NCBI RefSeq assembly: GCF_014646275.1
Contig: NZ_BMND01000010.1
Span: forward strand, 1 to 64,000
From: Streptomyces kronopolitis
GTDB lineage: Bacteria > Actinomycetota > Actinomycetes > Streptomycetales > Streptomycetaceae
Direction: 5' to 3'
DNA: 64,000 nucleotides
Below the pieces are notes generated by a model. That model was not told where the DNA came from. It did no database searches and saw only the letters and a program-made list of their open reading frames with translations. Shown here in pieces: positions 1-11,595 of this stretch (positions are counted from its first letter, which is position 1; every line of letters begins with the position of its first letter). The position numbers were made by a program, and so were the translations under genes.

Positions 1-742
1 AGGTCGCCCCGTCGGCGGGCGGCTGCGCCGGGCGCGGCAGCGGCAGCGGGGCGGCGCCGCCGAGCCGCTCGGTCCAGTGGCTCAGCCCCTTCTCCAGCCG
101 GTCGGCGGCCGCCTGCTCGCGCCGGGCGAAGTCCGCGTACTGCGGGGGCGCCGCCGGCAGCGCGGCCGGCGAGCCCTCGGCGGCGGCCCTGTAGAGCTGC
201 TTCAGCTCGTCGGCCACCGTCTCCAACGACGGCCCGTCGATGGCGATGTGATGGAACGTCAGCAGCACGGTGTGGTCCTGCGGTCCGTGCCGCAGGACCA
301 GGGCGCGCGGCAGCGGGCCGGCCGTGAGGTCGAACGGCCGGTGGGCCTCCTCGGCCAGCAGCCTGCCCGCGCCCTCCTCGTCCGTCTCCACGAGGCGGAT
401 CGTGAGGGCCTCCGGCGCCGGGAGCACCTCCTGGAACGGCTCACCGTCCCGGTGCCCGTAGCGGGTCCGCAGGATCTCGTGGCGGCCCACCAGCGCGGTC
501 AGCGCGGCGGCCAGCGCGTCCGTGTCGAGCGGGCCGCGCAGCCGGGTGGCGAAGGGCACGCTGTACGACGCGCCGTCCTGGCCCAGCCGGTCCATCAGCC
601 ACATCCGGCGCTGGGCGTGGGAGAGCGGCGCCGGACCGCGCCGGTCGGCCTCGGCGGCGGGCGCCGGGCGGGCGGTGCGGGCGCGTGCCCGGCGCAGCAG
701 CTCCTCCTGGAGCGCAGCGGCGGTCGGGGAGTCAGTGGACAT
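1..742 (-). CDS. NRPS protein, N-terminal condensation domain (partial, runs off window)
   Basis: This is the start of a nonribosomal peptide synthetase; about 247 residues are visible before the window edge. The early C-domain motif LSHAQRRMW lies at residues 40-48 and the catalytic HHxxxDG motif is intact as HHIAIDG at residues 164-170, so it should form peptide bonds between carrier-bound aminoacyl groups. It is the last visible gene of a minus-strand NRPS operon. Its ATG at 742 lies inside the end of the upstream A-T gene, whose stop is at 732-734, which suggests translational coupling. What follows the C domain (A, T or TE) is outside the window, so the product and chain release cannot be judged. 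Confidence 0.9.
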   Translation of the reverse strand, partial: MSTDSPTAAALQEELLRRARARTARPAPAAEADRRGPAPLSHAQRRMWLMDRLGQDGASYSVPFATRLRGPLDTDALAAALTALVGRHEILRTRYGHRDGEPFQEVLPAPEALTIRLVETDEEGAGRLLAEEAHRPFDLTAGPLPRALVLRHGPQDHTVLLTFHHIAIDGPSLETVADELKQLYRAAAEGSPAALPAAPPQYADFARREQAAADRLEKGLSHWTERLGGAAPLPLPRPAQPPADGAT

Positions 743-2648
743 CGGTGGCCTCCGGGGCGCCGGGGCGCAGATCGCTGTGGGCGGCCAGCAGCGCACGCTC
801 GACGAGCGCGGCGTGCCCGGCCACCGTGGGGGCGGCGAAGAAGTCGGCGAGCGTCAGCTCCACGCCGAGGTCCTCGCGGAGGTCGTCGGCGACGGCCAGC
901 GCGAGCAGCGAGTGACCGCCCAGCGCCAGGAAGTCGGCGTCCGCGCGGGCGACCTCGCGCCCCAGCGACCGGCTCCAGATCTCGGCGACGGCCTGCTCCA
1001 GCGGGCCCAGCGGCCCGGCCGGGGCGTCGGCCCCGCCGTCGGCGACGAGGTCCCGCAGCGCCCGGCGGTCGACCTTGCCGGACGGGGTGAGCGGCAGCGC
1101 CTCGACGAACTGGATGTCGTCGGGGATCAGATGCGCGGGCAGGACGGCGCTGAGCGTCTCGCGCAGCGCGTCCGGGCGCGGCACCGGGCCCGGCGCGGCC
1201 ACCACGAACGCGGCCAGCCGGGCGTCCTCGGGCGTGGGATGCAGCACGGTCACGGCCGCGTCCGCGACCTCGGGCCGCTCCCGCAGGGCGTGTTCGATCT
1301 CGCCCGGCTCGATCCGGAAGCCGCGGATCTTCACCTGGTCGTCGGTGCGCCCGTGGAAGTCGAGCGTGCCGTCCGGCCGCTGGGAGACGAGGTCGCCGGT
1401 GCGGTAGAGGCGTCCCCGCCCGGGCAGGTCGCGGAAGCGTTCGGCGGTCAGCTCCGGCTGTCCGGTGTAGCCGTGTGCCAGCCGGCTGCCGCCGATCCAC
1501 AGTTCGCCGCGGGCGCCGGCCGCGACCGGCTGCCCGGCGTCGTCGAGCAGGTGCACGCTAGCCCCGGCGATCGGCCGGCCGATGGGCATCGGGCCGTGGC
1601 AGTCGGCGGGGGTGACGCGGTGGGTCGTGGTGAAGGTGGTCGCCTCCGTCGGCCCGTAGCCGTTGACCAGCTCCAGCCACGGGAAGGCACCCAGCACCTC
1701 GCCGGCGTGGTGCGCGGACAGCGCCTCGCCGCCCACGATCACCGTGCGCAGCAGCGAGAAGATCCGCGAGCGCCGGCCGGCCAGCTGGTGGAACAGCGCG
1801 GTGGTGAAGAAGGCGACGGTGACGCCGTGCCGCTCCACGTGCCGCGCCAGGTCCTCCAGCGACGGCCGTTCGGTGGTGCACACGACCACGGCGGCGCCGT
1901 TGGCCAGGGCGCCCCACACCTCGAAGGTCGAGGCGTCGAAGGTCATCGGCGAGTGGAAGAGCACCCGGTCACGGGCGGTCAGGGTGACATACGCCGGGTC
2001 CAGTACCAGCTCGGCGACCGCCCGGTGCCCGATCGCCACGCCCTTGGGGCGGCCGGTGGAGCCCGAGGTGAACATGGTGAACGCCGTGGCGTCCGGGCCG
2101 AGTTCGGCCGCGGCGAGCGCGTCGCCGCCGAGCAGCGGCTCACCGGGCAGCGCCAGGGTGGCGCCGGCCGGTGCCATGGATTCGAGGAGCTTGCGGTCGC
2201 CGACGGTCAGCGTGGCGCCCGCGTCGGCGGTCAGCGCCTCGGAACGGGCCTTCGGATGGGCCGGGTCGAGCGGCACGCACCCGGCGCCGGCCCACCACAG
2301 CGCGAGCTGGGCGACCACGGTGCGGGCGGAGCGGGGCAGCAGCAGCGCCACGGAGTCACCGGGGCGCACGCCGTTCTCGCGCAGATGGGCGGCGAGCGCC
2401 CGGGCCGACGCGACGAGCTGCCCGTAGGTCAGCGTGGTGTCGCCGTCCGCCACCGCCAGGGCGTGCGGGGTCCGTTCGGCGTGCCAGGCCACCAGGGCGG
2501 CCAGCCCGGCCTCGGGGGCGGGCCGGCCGGCCGGCGGGACGGGCCCGGTGCGGTCACCGGACGGAATGCGCTCGTGCGGCAAGGTGCCATCGGTGAGCAC
2601 GGGGCCCTCCTTCGGGGCGTCGGGGACGTACGGGGTGCGGGTGGTCAT
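732..2648 (-). CDS. NRPS adenylation-thiolation (A-T) protein, Val/Ile-like code
   Basis: A 638-residue two-domain NRPS protein without a condensation domain. The A domain activates an amino acid as its adenylate: the ATP-binding motif MFTSGSTGRPKG is at about 182-193 and the A4/A5 region begins FDASTFEV near 227. Reading the ten specificity positions by eye against GrsA gives D-A-F-F-I-G-G-T-F-K, close to published valine codes, so a branched aliphatic residue is likely. The carrier domain has the phosphopantetheine serine in LGGHS at about 580. Start ATG 2648 lies one base after the upstream stop (2650). A C domain in trans must supply condensation. Confidence 0.9.
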   Translation of the reverse strand: MTTRTPYVPDAPKEGPVLTDGTLPHERIPSGDRTGPVPPAGRPAPEAGLAALVAWHAERTPHALAVADGDTTLTYGQLVASARALAAHLRENGVRPGDSVALLLPRSARTVVAQLALWWAGAGCVPLDPAHPKARSEALTADAGATLTVGDRKLLESMAPAGATLALPGEPLLGGDALAAAELGPDATAFTMFTSGSTGRPKGVAIGHRAVAELVLDPAYVTLTARDRVLFHSPMTFDASTFEVWGALANGAAVVVCTTERPSLEDLARHVERHGVTVAFFTTALFHQLAGRRSRIFSLLRTVIVGGEALSAHHAGEVLGAFPWLELVNGYGPTEATTFTTTHRVTPADCHGPMPIGRPIAGASVHLLDDAGQPVAAGARGELWIGGSRLAHGYTGQPELTAERFRDLPGRGRLYRTGDLVSQRPDGTLDFHGRTDDQVKIRGFRIEPGEIEHALRERPEVADAAVTVLHPTPEDARLAAFVVAAPGPVPRPDALRETLSAVLPAHLIPDDIQFVEALPLTPSGKVDRRALRDLVADGGADAPAGPLGPLEQAVAEIWSRSLGREVARADADFLALGGHSLLALAVADDLREDLGVELTLADFFAAPTVAGHAALVERALLAAHSDLRPGAPEATDVH

Positions 2649-2649
2649 C

Positions 2650-4559
<1,910 letters not shown>

Positions 4560-4563
<4 letters not shown>

Positions 4564-7500
4564 CGGGACTCCGTCACGGGGGTCGAGGCGGCGGAAGCGG
4601 GGACGGCGGCGGTGCCGGTGGCGCCCAGTGCGCGGGCCTGGTCGGCCAGCACCGGGTTCTGGAACAGCAGCCGCAGCGGCGGACGCTTGCCCAGTCGCGG
4701 TTCGAGCCAGGCGGCCAGCTCCGCGGCCAGCAGCGAATGGCCGCCGGACCGGAAGAAGTCCGAGGACTCGTCGAAGCGGCTGTGGCCCAGCGCCGCGGAC
4801 CAGCCCTCGGCCAGCAGTGCCGTCATCGGGTCGGACGGCGCCAGCGGCTGTCCGGCGTCGCTCTCGACGGCGGGCGCGGCCGGCTCCAGCGTGGCGGCCC
4901 GGCGGGTGAGCGCGGTGCGGTTCGGCTTGCCGCCGGCCAGCCTCGGCATGTCGTCCAGCAGTGCCCAGCGGCCCGGCACCAGGGCGCTCGGCAGCCGGCT
5001 GCTCAACTCCGTGTGCAGCGCCTGCTCGTCCCACGGCGCACTCTCGTCGGCGCGCTCCAGGAAGCCGACGAGCCGGGGCCCGCCGGCGGCCTCGCGGTCC
5101 AGAACGACGGCGACGGACCGGCCGCCGAGCGCGGCCGAGGCGGCCGCCTCGACCTCCTCCAGCTCGATGCGGTAGCCCCGCAGCTTGATCTGGTGGTCGC
5201 GGCGGCCCAGGAAGTACAGCAGCCCGTCGCGGCCGCGGTAGCCGAGGTCGCCGGTGAGGTAGACCCGCTCACCGCCGAGGGCCTCGACGGAGACGAACCG
5301 TGCGGCGGTGGCCTCGGGATTGCCCACGTAGCCCTCGGCCAGCCCGGCGCCGGCGATGGCCAGTTCCCCGACCGCGCCGTCGGGCAGCGGCCGGTGCCGC
5401 TCGTCCAGGACATGGACGCGCTCGCCGGGCAGCTCGGTGCCCAGCGGGATCTCCCCGCCGTTCGCGAGGCCCTCGCGGGTGATCTCGTGGACGGTGGAGC
5501 TGATGGCGGCCTCGGTGACGCCGTAGACGTTGAGCACGGTGCTGTCGGTGTCCGCCAGGAAGGCGTGCAGCACATCCGCCGGGAGCCGCTCGCCGCCGAG
5601 CACCAGCAGCCGCGGCGCCCACTGCCCGTCGCGCAGGGCGGGACGCATCTCCTCACGGGTGGCGAGGAAGTAACTGGTGGGCAGATTGGCCACGGTGACC
5701 CGGGCGGAGATCAGCAGCGCGGCCAGCTCGGCACCGGTCGGCACCTCGCGGTCGGGAGCCACCAGGCACGCCCCGGCGTGCAGCGACGGCAGCACCTCCT
5801 CCAGGGCCACGTCGAACGACGGCTGGGCGAAGAGCAGCACCCGGTCGCCCGCGGCCAGCCCGAACCGCTCGGCCGCGCCGGTCAGATGGTTCTCCAGCGC
5901 CGCCCGGCCCACCGCGACGGGCTTGGGAATGCCGGTCGAACCGGAGGTGTGGATGATGTATGCCGTATCGGGCACGACCTCGGCGGCCCGGGCCGCCGGC
6001 AGCGCCTCGGCGTCGACGGTGGCCGTCGGCAGGCCGTCCGGCACGCTGACGGGGGAGTCCGCCGAGGTCAGCACCAGCGCCGGAGCCAGCCGGTCCAGCA
6101 GCAGCGACAGCCGGGCCGCCGGGTCGGACGGGGACAGCGGGCAGTAGACCGCCCGGGTCCGCAGACAGGCCAGCAGCGTCACGACGGAGTCCGCGCCGCG
6201 CGGCAGCACCGCGGCCACCGGCTGCCCGGCCGTCACTCCGGCCGTCCGCATCCGCTCCGCGAGGGCGCTCACCCGCTCGTCGAGATCGCCGTAGGTGAGC
6301 CGGCGGGCGCCGATCAGCAGCGCGGGCAGCGACGGGTCGTGGGCGGCGGCCGGGTCCAGCGGGTCGTGCCCGGACGGCTGCGGCGCGGGGGCGGTGAGGG
6401 CCGGCGGCACGGGCGGCGGCGCCAGCTCCGCCAGGGCGGTGGAGGGCGCGTCGAGGTAGGCCCGCAGCAGGTCCAGGAAGCGTCCGGCGAGCAGCTTCGC
6501 CACGTCCTCGCCGAACATGTCGGCGTCGTAGTCCCACACCAGCGTCATCCCGGGCGCACCGTGGCGCAGGCTGACCCCGCGCCGGTCGTCCGGCAGCAGC
6601 ACCACGTCCAGGTCGAACCGGGTGGTGCCGGTGTTGAACCCCTCGAACAGGGTGATCTCCAGGCCCGGGACGTCGATCTCCGGCAGCTCGGCGTCGTGCG
6701 CGCTGAACATCACGCTGAACAGCGGGTTGTCGGCGCCCGAGGTGTGCAGCCCGAGCGCGCGGGTCAGCTCCTGGATCGGCACCTCCTGGTGCGGCAGCGC
6801 ACGGAAGAGGGTGTCGGTCACCTCGTCCATGGACTCCTCGGCCGGGGCGGCCGGGTCCAGCCGGAGCGGGAGCGGGATGGTGTTGACGAACATGCCCACC
6901 GCGTCCTCGAAACCGCGCGGGCGGTTGCCGACCGCGGTGCCGACGACCATCTGCGTGCGGCCGCTGTGGCGGCGCAGCAGCTCGGCGAAGAGCCCGAGGA
7001 GCGTGGCGAACGGCGTCAGCCCGCGGTCCTTGGCGTGCGCCCGCAGCCGCCCGGCGAGGTCCGCGCCGATCGACTGCCGCAGCTGACCGCCGTGGTGGCG
7101 GCGCCGCGAGCCGGGCCGGGTCAGACCGGGCAGCGGCATGTCGTAGGACAGGTCGCGCAGTTGGCCGGTCCAGAACTCCAGGCCCTCGGTGCGCTGCGCG
7201 CTCACCTCGTCGGCGGACCGGGAGCGGACGTGGTCGGCGTAGGAGGAGGCGGACGGCAGCTGCACCGGCTCGCCCAGGACGTGGCCGCGGTAGACGCTGA
7301 ACACGTCCCGCAGCAGGATCGCGAACGAGTGCCCGTCGTGGATCAGATGGTGCTCGACGTGGATGAGCCGGTGCCGGTCGTCCGCCAGCCGGACCAGCGT
7401 CCAGCGCAGCAGCGGTGCCTCATACGTGTCGAGCGGGGTCTCCGCCTCGGTGCGCAGCAGCTCCTGGAAGGCGGCCTCCGGGTCCGCGGTCCCGCTCAGG

Positions 7501-7748
7501 TCGACCGTGCGCAGCCGCGGGGCGCAGGCCTCGGCGACCCGCTGCCCGGGCATCGCCCCGGCGACGGCGACGAGTTCCAGCCGCAGCCCGGCGTGCCGGT
7601 CGAGTGTGGCGGCGAGGCCCAGGCGCAGCGCCTCGGCGTCGAGTGTGCCCCACAGATCGAGTGCGGCGGTGAAGTTGTAGGCGCGGCTGCCCGGTTGCAC
7701 CTGTTCGTGCAGCCAGACGATCTCCTGCGAGGAGGAGAGCGGAAGCAT
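4560..7748 (-). CDS. NRPS condensation-adenylation-thiolation (C-A-T) module
   Basis: A complete 1062-residue NRPS module. The C domain covers about residues 1-440 with the active-site motif HHLIHDG at 133-139. The A domain follows (about 480-960) with HTSGSTGIPKP and LNVYGVTEA motifs, and the carrier serine in GGHS is at about 1005. The by-eye specificity code D-V-E-N-V-G-V-I-S-K resembles the ornithine/hydroxyornithine code DMENLGLINK; Glu239 in that code contacts a basic side chain, so a basic amino acid is inferred. Start ATG 7748 is preceded by AGGGA. Having a C domain in what looks like the first module fits either an acyl-capped starter or use after a free-standing unit. Confidence 0.92.
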
Positions 7749-7897
7749 GGGCGATCCCTGGAGGTTGTCGGGTCGGGTGTGGTTCTCCGGCCGGAGCGTG
7801 GTCGGGCCCGGCCTGGGGTGCGCGGAGCGCGCCGCGGGTTGTGCGGCGGGTCCGGCGGAGTCGGTGGGTGAGGAAGGGGCGGGGCCCCGGGAGCGGA

Positions 7898-9193
7898 TCA
7901 GCCGGCCGTCGGGGCCGGGGTCCGCAGGCTGTCGGCGAGTGCGGCGAAGGCGCGCTCGGCGGTGAGGTCGGGGAGGACGGTGCGGTCCCACACCATCCGC
8001 AGGCCCAGTTCGGCTCCCTGGGTGACGGAGACCGCGAAGGGCCCGCGGACCGCGCGGCCGTCGATGTGGATCTCACGGCCCGTCACGCCGGCGAGGCACA
8101 GCGGGGGGTGGCGCCGGGCGTCCTCCACGGTCAGCAGGCCGTCGAGCCGCCCGCTCCAGCCCGAACCGGCGGCCCGGGCGGCGTGCACCACGGCGTCGAA
8201 GGGGGTGGCGGCCTGGTCCAGGTCGTCCCACCAGGCCTCGGCCGTCGCCGACGGGTCGGGCCGCTGCCCGGTGTCGGACGGGAAGACCACGGTGTTCAGG
8301 AAGCAGCCCAGCACCGGCGCGGCACCGGAGGGCCGGCCGCCCCACGGGTAGCCGATCGGCACCACCGGGCCGCTGCCGTACAGCGCCGCCGCGGCCGCCC
8401 GGCAGGCGTCCAGCAGCTGCGGGAAGGGCACCCCGCCGGCGGGCGCGGTCAAGGTCACGGTGGCCGAGCCGCCGGGCGGTGTGCCGGGGGTGAGCGGCAC
8501 TGACCCCGGCGCCGGGGCCGCCTCGCGCACCGTGCGCAGCCGCTCGCCCCAGTAGGCCATGGCCTCGGGCGAGCCCGCGCGCTCCTCCGCGGCGAGCTGC
8601 AGCAGGACGGCGTCCCGGTAGGCGGTCAGTTCGGCCTCGGCCTCGGCGGGCGAGGGACCCTCGGCGCCGGTGCCCTCGTCGTAGGCGGCGCCCAGCTCAT
8701 CGGCGAGCCGGGCCAGCGACTGGCCGTCGCAGGCGAGATGGTCCAGGACGACGGCGAGCACCTCCTCGGTGCCCTCCGGGCCGTCCGGCGCCAGGAACAG
8801 GCGCAGCGGTGCCCCCTGCGTGTCCCATTCCTCCAGGGCGCGCCGCAGCACGACCGCCGCGTCCTCGCCGGGCGCGCACGCCAGACGGACGACGGGGACC
8901 TGCGGCTGCTCCAGGCGCAGCGCGGGGGTGCCGCGCTGCACGGTGGGCCGGGACCGCAGCACGGGGTGCAGTGCGGCGAGGCGGTTGGCGGCCGCCGCGA
9001 GGCGGTCGGTGTCCACCGTGCCGCGCGGGAAGGCGAAGAACATCGGCACGAGGTCCGTCCGCCCGGCGGGGTCCATGGCACGCACCAGCGCGAAGCGGCG
9101 CTGGGCCCCTGTGACGGGCAGCAGGACCGGGGCCCCCTCCCCGGCGTCGAGTCGCCGGAAGCGGGCCAGATACTGGCTCGTGATGCTGGGCAC
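7898..9193 (-). CDS. Free-standing NRPS condensation-like domain
   Basis: A 431-residue protein made up of one condensation/acyltransferase-superfamily domain. The HHxxxDG motif appears as DHLACDG at 151-157: the first histidine is replaced by aspartate but the second, catalytic histidine and the DG pair are kept, so it may be active. Start is GTG 9193 with AGAGGA upstream. It lies between the exporter gene and the C-A-T gene, and the two A-T proteins here lack their own C domains, so this protein may supply condensation, esterification or chain release in trans. A role as an acyltransferase of the CoA-dependent acyltransferase superfamily is also possible. Confidence 0.82.
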   Translation of the reverse strand: MPSITSQYLARFRRLDAGEGAPVLLPVTGAQRRFALVRAMDPAGRTDLVPMFFAFPRGTVDTDRLAAAANRLAALHPVLRSRPTVQRGTPALRLEQPQVPVVRLACAPGEDAAVVLRRALEEWDTQGAPLRLFLAPDGPEGTEEVLAVVLDHLACDGQSLARLADELGAAYDEGTGAEGPSPAEAEAELTAYRDAVLLQLAAEERAGSPEAMAYWGERLRTVREAAPAPGSVPLTPGTPPGGSATVTLTAPAGGVPFPQLLDACRAAAAALYGSGPVVPIGYPWGGRPSGAAPVLGCFLNTVVFPSDTGQRPDPSATAEAWWDDLDQAATPFDAVVHAARAAGSGWSGRLDGLLTVEDARRHPPLCLAGVTGREIHIDGRAVRGPFAVSVTQGAELGLRMVWDRTVLPDLTAERAFAALADSLRTPAPTAG

Positions 9194-9292
9194 CGTGATC
9201 CTCTGTGTCGTGACTGACCCGCATCACCGGAGCGGGATGCGGGGGGAAGAGCTGCCGAACGGGGGGGAGGGGGAGAGAAGAGGCGGTCGGCG

Positions 9293-10612
9293 TCAGCCGA
9301 GCGTGGCGGCCTCGGCCGCGTCCGCGGCTGCGGGCCGCGCGGCGTCCTCGTCGGGGCCGGCGGGCAGATCCCGCATCCGGCGCAGTGGGGAGAGGAGCAA
9401 CGGGAGCGGTACGGCCAGGAATCCGGCCGCGCACCACACGAGCGCCGTGCGGGCGCCGAAGGCGTCGGCCAGCGCACCGCCGGCCAGGGCCCCGAGCGGA
9501 AGGGTGCCCCACATCAAGAAGCGCAGGGTGGCGTTCATCCGGCCGAGCAGCCGGGGCGGGCACAGGGACTGACGGAAGCTCACCTGCGCGACGTTGTAGA
9601 CCACGGCGCCGAAGAAGACCACGCCGGAGCCGATCGCGAAGAGCACCGCTCCCGCGCCCCGGCCGGACAGCGGCCACAGCAGCGCGAACGGGCCGGTGAC
9701 CAGGGCGGACAGCCAGATCAGCCGGGCCTGGCCGAGCCTGGCGGCGAGTCGGCCCGCGCACAGCGCGCCGGCCAGCCCGCCCACCGCGGAGGCGGACAGC
9801 ACCAGACCGACGGCTCCGGGCGCCAGCCCGAGCACCCGGACCAGGAAGACGGACTGGGTGGCCATCAGCGTGGCGGTGAAGAAGTTGCCCAGGCCGGTGG
9901 TGAAGGCGATCACCCGCAGCAGGGGGTGGGCGAAGACGAACCGCAGCCCCTCACCGATGTCCTTGCGCAGCGAGGCGTCCGGCACGGGCTCCGGACGCTC
10001 CTCGGGCCGCTTGATGGCCCACAGGAACAGCGCGGAGAGCGCGTAGCCGGCCGCGTCGGCGGCGATGGCCAGGGCGGCTCCGAGCAGCTGGACGAGACCG
10101 CCGCCGAGGCCGGGGCCCGCCACCTGCGCCGTGGAGCGGATGGTCTCCAGCGCCCCGTTGCCCGAGACCAGTTGGTCCTTGGGCAGCAGCTGGGGCAGAT
10201 AACTCTGGTGGGCCACGTCGAAGAAGACCGTGGCCACGCCGGTGACCAGGGCGACCAGGTAGAGCTGAGCCATCGTCAGCACACCGGCGACGCCGGCCAG
10301 CGGGATGCTGGCCATCGCCACCGCGCGCACCACATCGGCCCGGATCATCAGCGGCAGTTTGCGCATCCGGTCGACCCATGCCCCCGCCGGCAGACCGACC
10401 AGCAGGAACGCTGCGGTCTCGGCGGCGGTGAGCAACCCCACCTGGAAGGCGGGGGCGTTGAGCTCGAGCACGGCGACAAGGGGCAGGGCGACCAGGGTGA
10501 CCTGGGCGCCGAGCTGTCCGGCCGCGGCACCGGCGAGCAGAAGGCGGAAGTCGCGGATGCGCAGCGGGCCGCTGGCCGCGGGTCGGGGTATGACGGGCAT
10601 GCCAGGAACCAT
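9293..10612 (-). CDS. MFS exporter, EntS-like, of the NRPS locus
   Basis: A 439-residue membrane transporter of the major facilitator superfamily. It has about 12 hydrophobic segments, the conserved loop sequence GAWVDRMRKLP after the second, and a C-terminal cytosolic tail. The N-terminal sequence IRDFRLLLAGAAAGQLG is typical of the MFS subgroup that includes the enterobactin exporter EntS and many antibiotic efflux pumps. It is the promoter-proximal gene of the NRPS unit, about 100 bases before the free-standing C domain, so it probably exports the peptide product. ATG 10600 is an alternative start; neither has a strong ribosome binding site. Confidence 0.85.
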   Translation of the reverse strand: MVPGMPVIPRPAASGPLRIRDFRLLLAGAAAGQLGAQVTLVALPLVAVLELNAPAFQVGLLTAAETAAFLLVGLPAGAWVDRMRKLPLMIRADVVRAVAMASIPLAGVAGVLTMAQLYLVALVTGVATVFFDVAHQSYLPQLLPKDQLVSGNGALETIRSTAQVAGPGLGGGLVQLLGAALAIAADAAGYALSALFLWAIKRPEERPEPVPDASLRKDIGEGLRFVFAHPLLRVIAFTTGLGNFFTATLMATQSVFLVRVLGLAPGAVGLVLSASAVGGLAGALCAGRLAARLGQARLIWLSALVTGPFALLWPLSGRGAGAVLFAIGSGVVFFGAVVYNVAQVSFRQSLCPPRLLGRMNATLRFLMWGTLPLGALAGGALADAFGARTALVWCAAGFLAVPLPLLLSPLRRMRDLPAGPDEDAARPAAADAAEAATLG

Positions 10613-10928
10613 GGCTGAGCGGTCGATCAGCGGTCAAAACCCGATGCACACTTTCGGTCGCTTTTCTTCACCAATTCGCCACCACGACAGAAAATTCTTC
10701 ATCAGATCCTGGTGTCCACCGGATGACCAGCACGCGCTGCACCCGCTCTGAAATGGGAAGCTTCCGCGCACGCCGGGCGAGACGGAGCACTCGGGTGCAG
10801 AGAGTGACGTGACGGAATCCGACCGAAAACAGTCGTCGATGTCCGTTTATGGACCGAAGCATTCGGTTCACCCGCTATGACGTGCGACGGAGCGCCTCCC
10901 GGCGGGGTGTCCGGAGCCGCCGCGGAGG
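10613..10928. other. 316-bp gap, likely promoter region of the NRPS operon
   Basis: No convincing gene. The part next to the exporter start (about 10640-10710) is clearly more AT-rich than its surroundings, as expected for the promoter of the minus-strand NRPS unit, but I cannot name a certain -10/-35 pair. A 67-codon minus-strand frame at 10668-10871 has no ribosome binding site or recognisable domain. Confidence 0.4.
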
Positions 10929-11504
10929 TCAGGCCGGCCCGAGCTCCGTGCGGACGGCGCCGCGCACCAGTTCATGGGCGCGCTCCAGCGTGGTGGTGCC
11001 GCTCAGCCAGCGCTCGCTCAGGCCCTCGACGAGCGCGGACAGCCGTTCGGCCGCCGCCGTCGGGTCGGCCTTCGCGTCGGCGGTGCCGGCGGCCTGGGCC
11101 CGGCGGATCAGATCGGCGAGGTCCTCGATCCAGTCCTGGGTCGCGCCGGCCAGCAGCTCGCGCAGATCCGGGTCGAAGACGGCGGTGGCCCGCAGCTCGC
11201 CCCAGGCCGCGCTGTTCTCCCTGACCTGGGGGACCTCCTGGAACTCCAGCAGCAGCATCTCGGTGAGCTGGGCGCGCGGGGCGTCGGAGGAGTCCAGGGC
11301 GGCGTCGGTGTAGCGGATCGCCCGGCGGTTGATGAACTCCAGCGTGCGCCGCAGCAGCCCGGCGCGGTCCTTGAAGTGGTAGTAGATCAGCGCGGTCGAG
11401 ACGCCGGCCTCGGCGGACACCTGCTCGACACGCAGTCCGCGCACCCCGCTCCGGGCGATCAGCCGGGCGGCGGCTTCGAGGATCTGGGTGGGGCGGTCCG
11501 GCAT
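10929..11504 (-). CDS. TetR-family repressor, divergent to the deiminase gene
   Basis: A 191-residue TetR regulator. The N-terminal helix-turn-helix is typical (AGVSTALIYYHFKDRAGLLR at residues 29-48) and the C-terminal ligand domain is of the BetI-like type. It is transcribed away from the secreted deiminase gene, and the short interval between them holds an almost perfect 20-bp palindrome (11566-11585), so it probably represses the deiminase and possibly itself. It could also control the adjacent NRPS exporter unit, which lies downstream on the same strand, but that unit has its own long upstream gap. Confidence 0.88.
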   Translation of the reverse strand: MPDRPTQILEAAARLIARSGVRGLRVEQVSAEAGVSTALIYYHFKDRAGLLRRTLEFINRRAIRYTDAALDSSDAPRAQLTEMLLLEFQEVPQVRENSAAWGELRATAVFDPDLRELLAGATQDWIEDLADLIRRAQAAGTADAKADPTAAAERLSALVEGLSERWLSGTTTLERAHELVRGAVRTELGPA

Positions 11505-11565
11505 CGAGGCTCCCGGGTGCGAGAAATCAACTGTGGCTCGGCTCCGATCATGCCTTACGCTGGTT

Positions 11566-11585
11566 CTGACTAAAATTTCAGTCAG
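11566..11585. promoter_or_regulatory. Palindromic operator, probable TetR site
   Basis: CTGACTAAAATTTCAGTCAG is a 20-bp inverted repeat with a single mismatched pair near its centre. It lies in the interval between the divergent TetR and deiminase genes and abuts the GGAGGA ribosome binding site (11585-11590) of the deiminase gene. The layout is that of an autoregulated TetR operator; binding is inferred. Confidence 0.75.
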
Positions 11586-11595
11586 GAGGATTTCC

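Noticed and set aside
4737..7871. Plus-strand open frame of over 1000 codons opposite the NRPS C-A-T gene
   Set aside because: It mirrors the minus-strand gene with recognisable C, A and T motifs; composition is Gly/Arg/Gln-rich with no domain. High GC makes long antisense frames common.
10668..10871. 67-codon minus-strand frame upstream of the NRPS exporter
   Set aside because: No ribosome binding site, no domain and an Arg-rich composition. I treat the region as a promoter gap.
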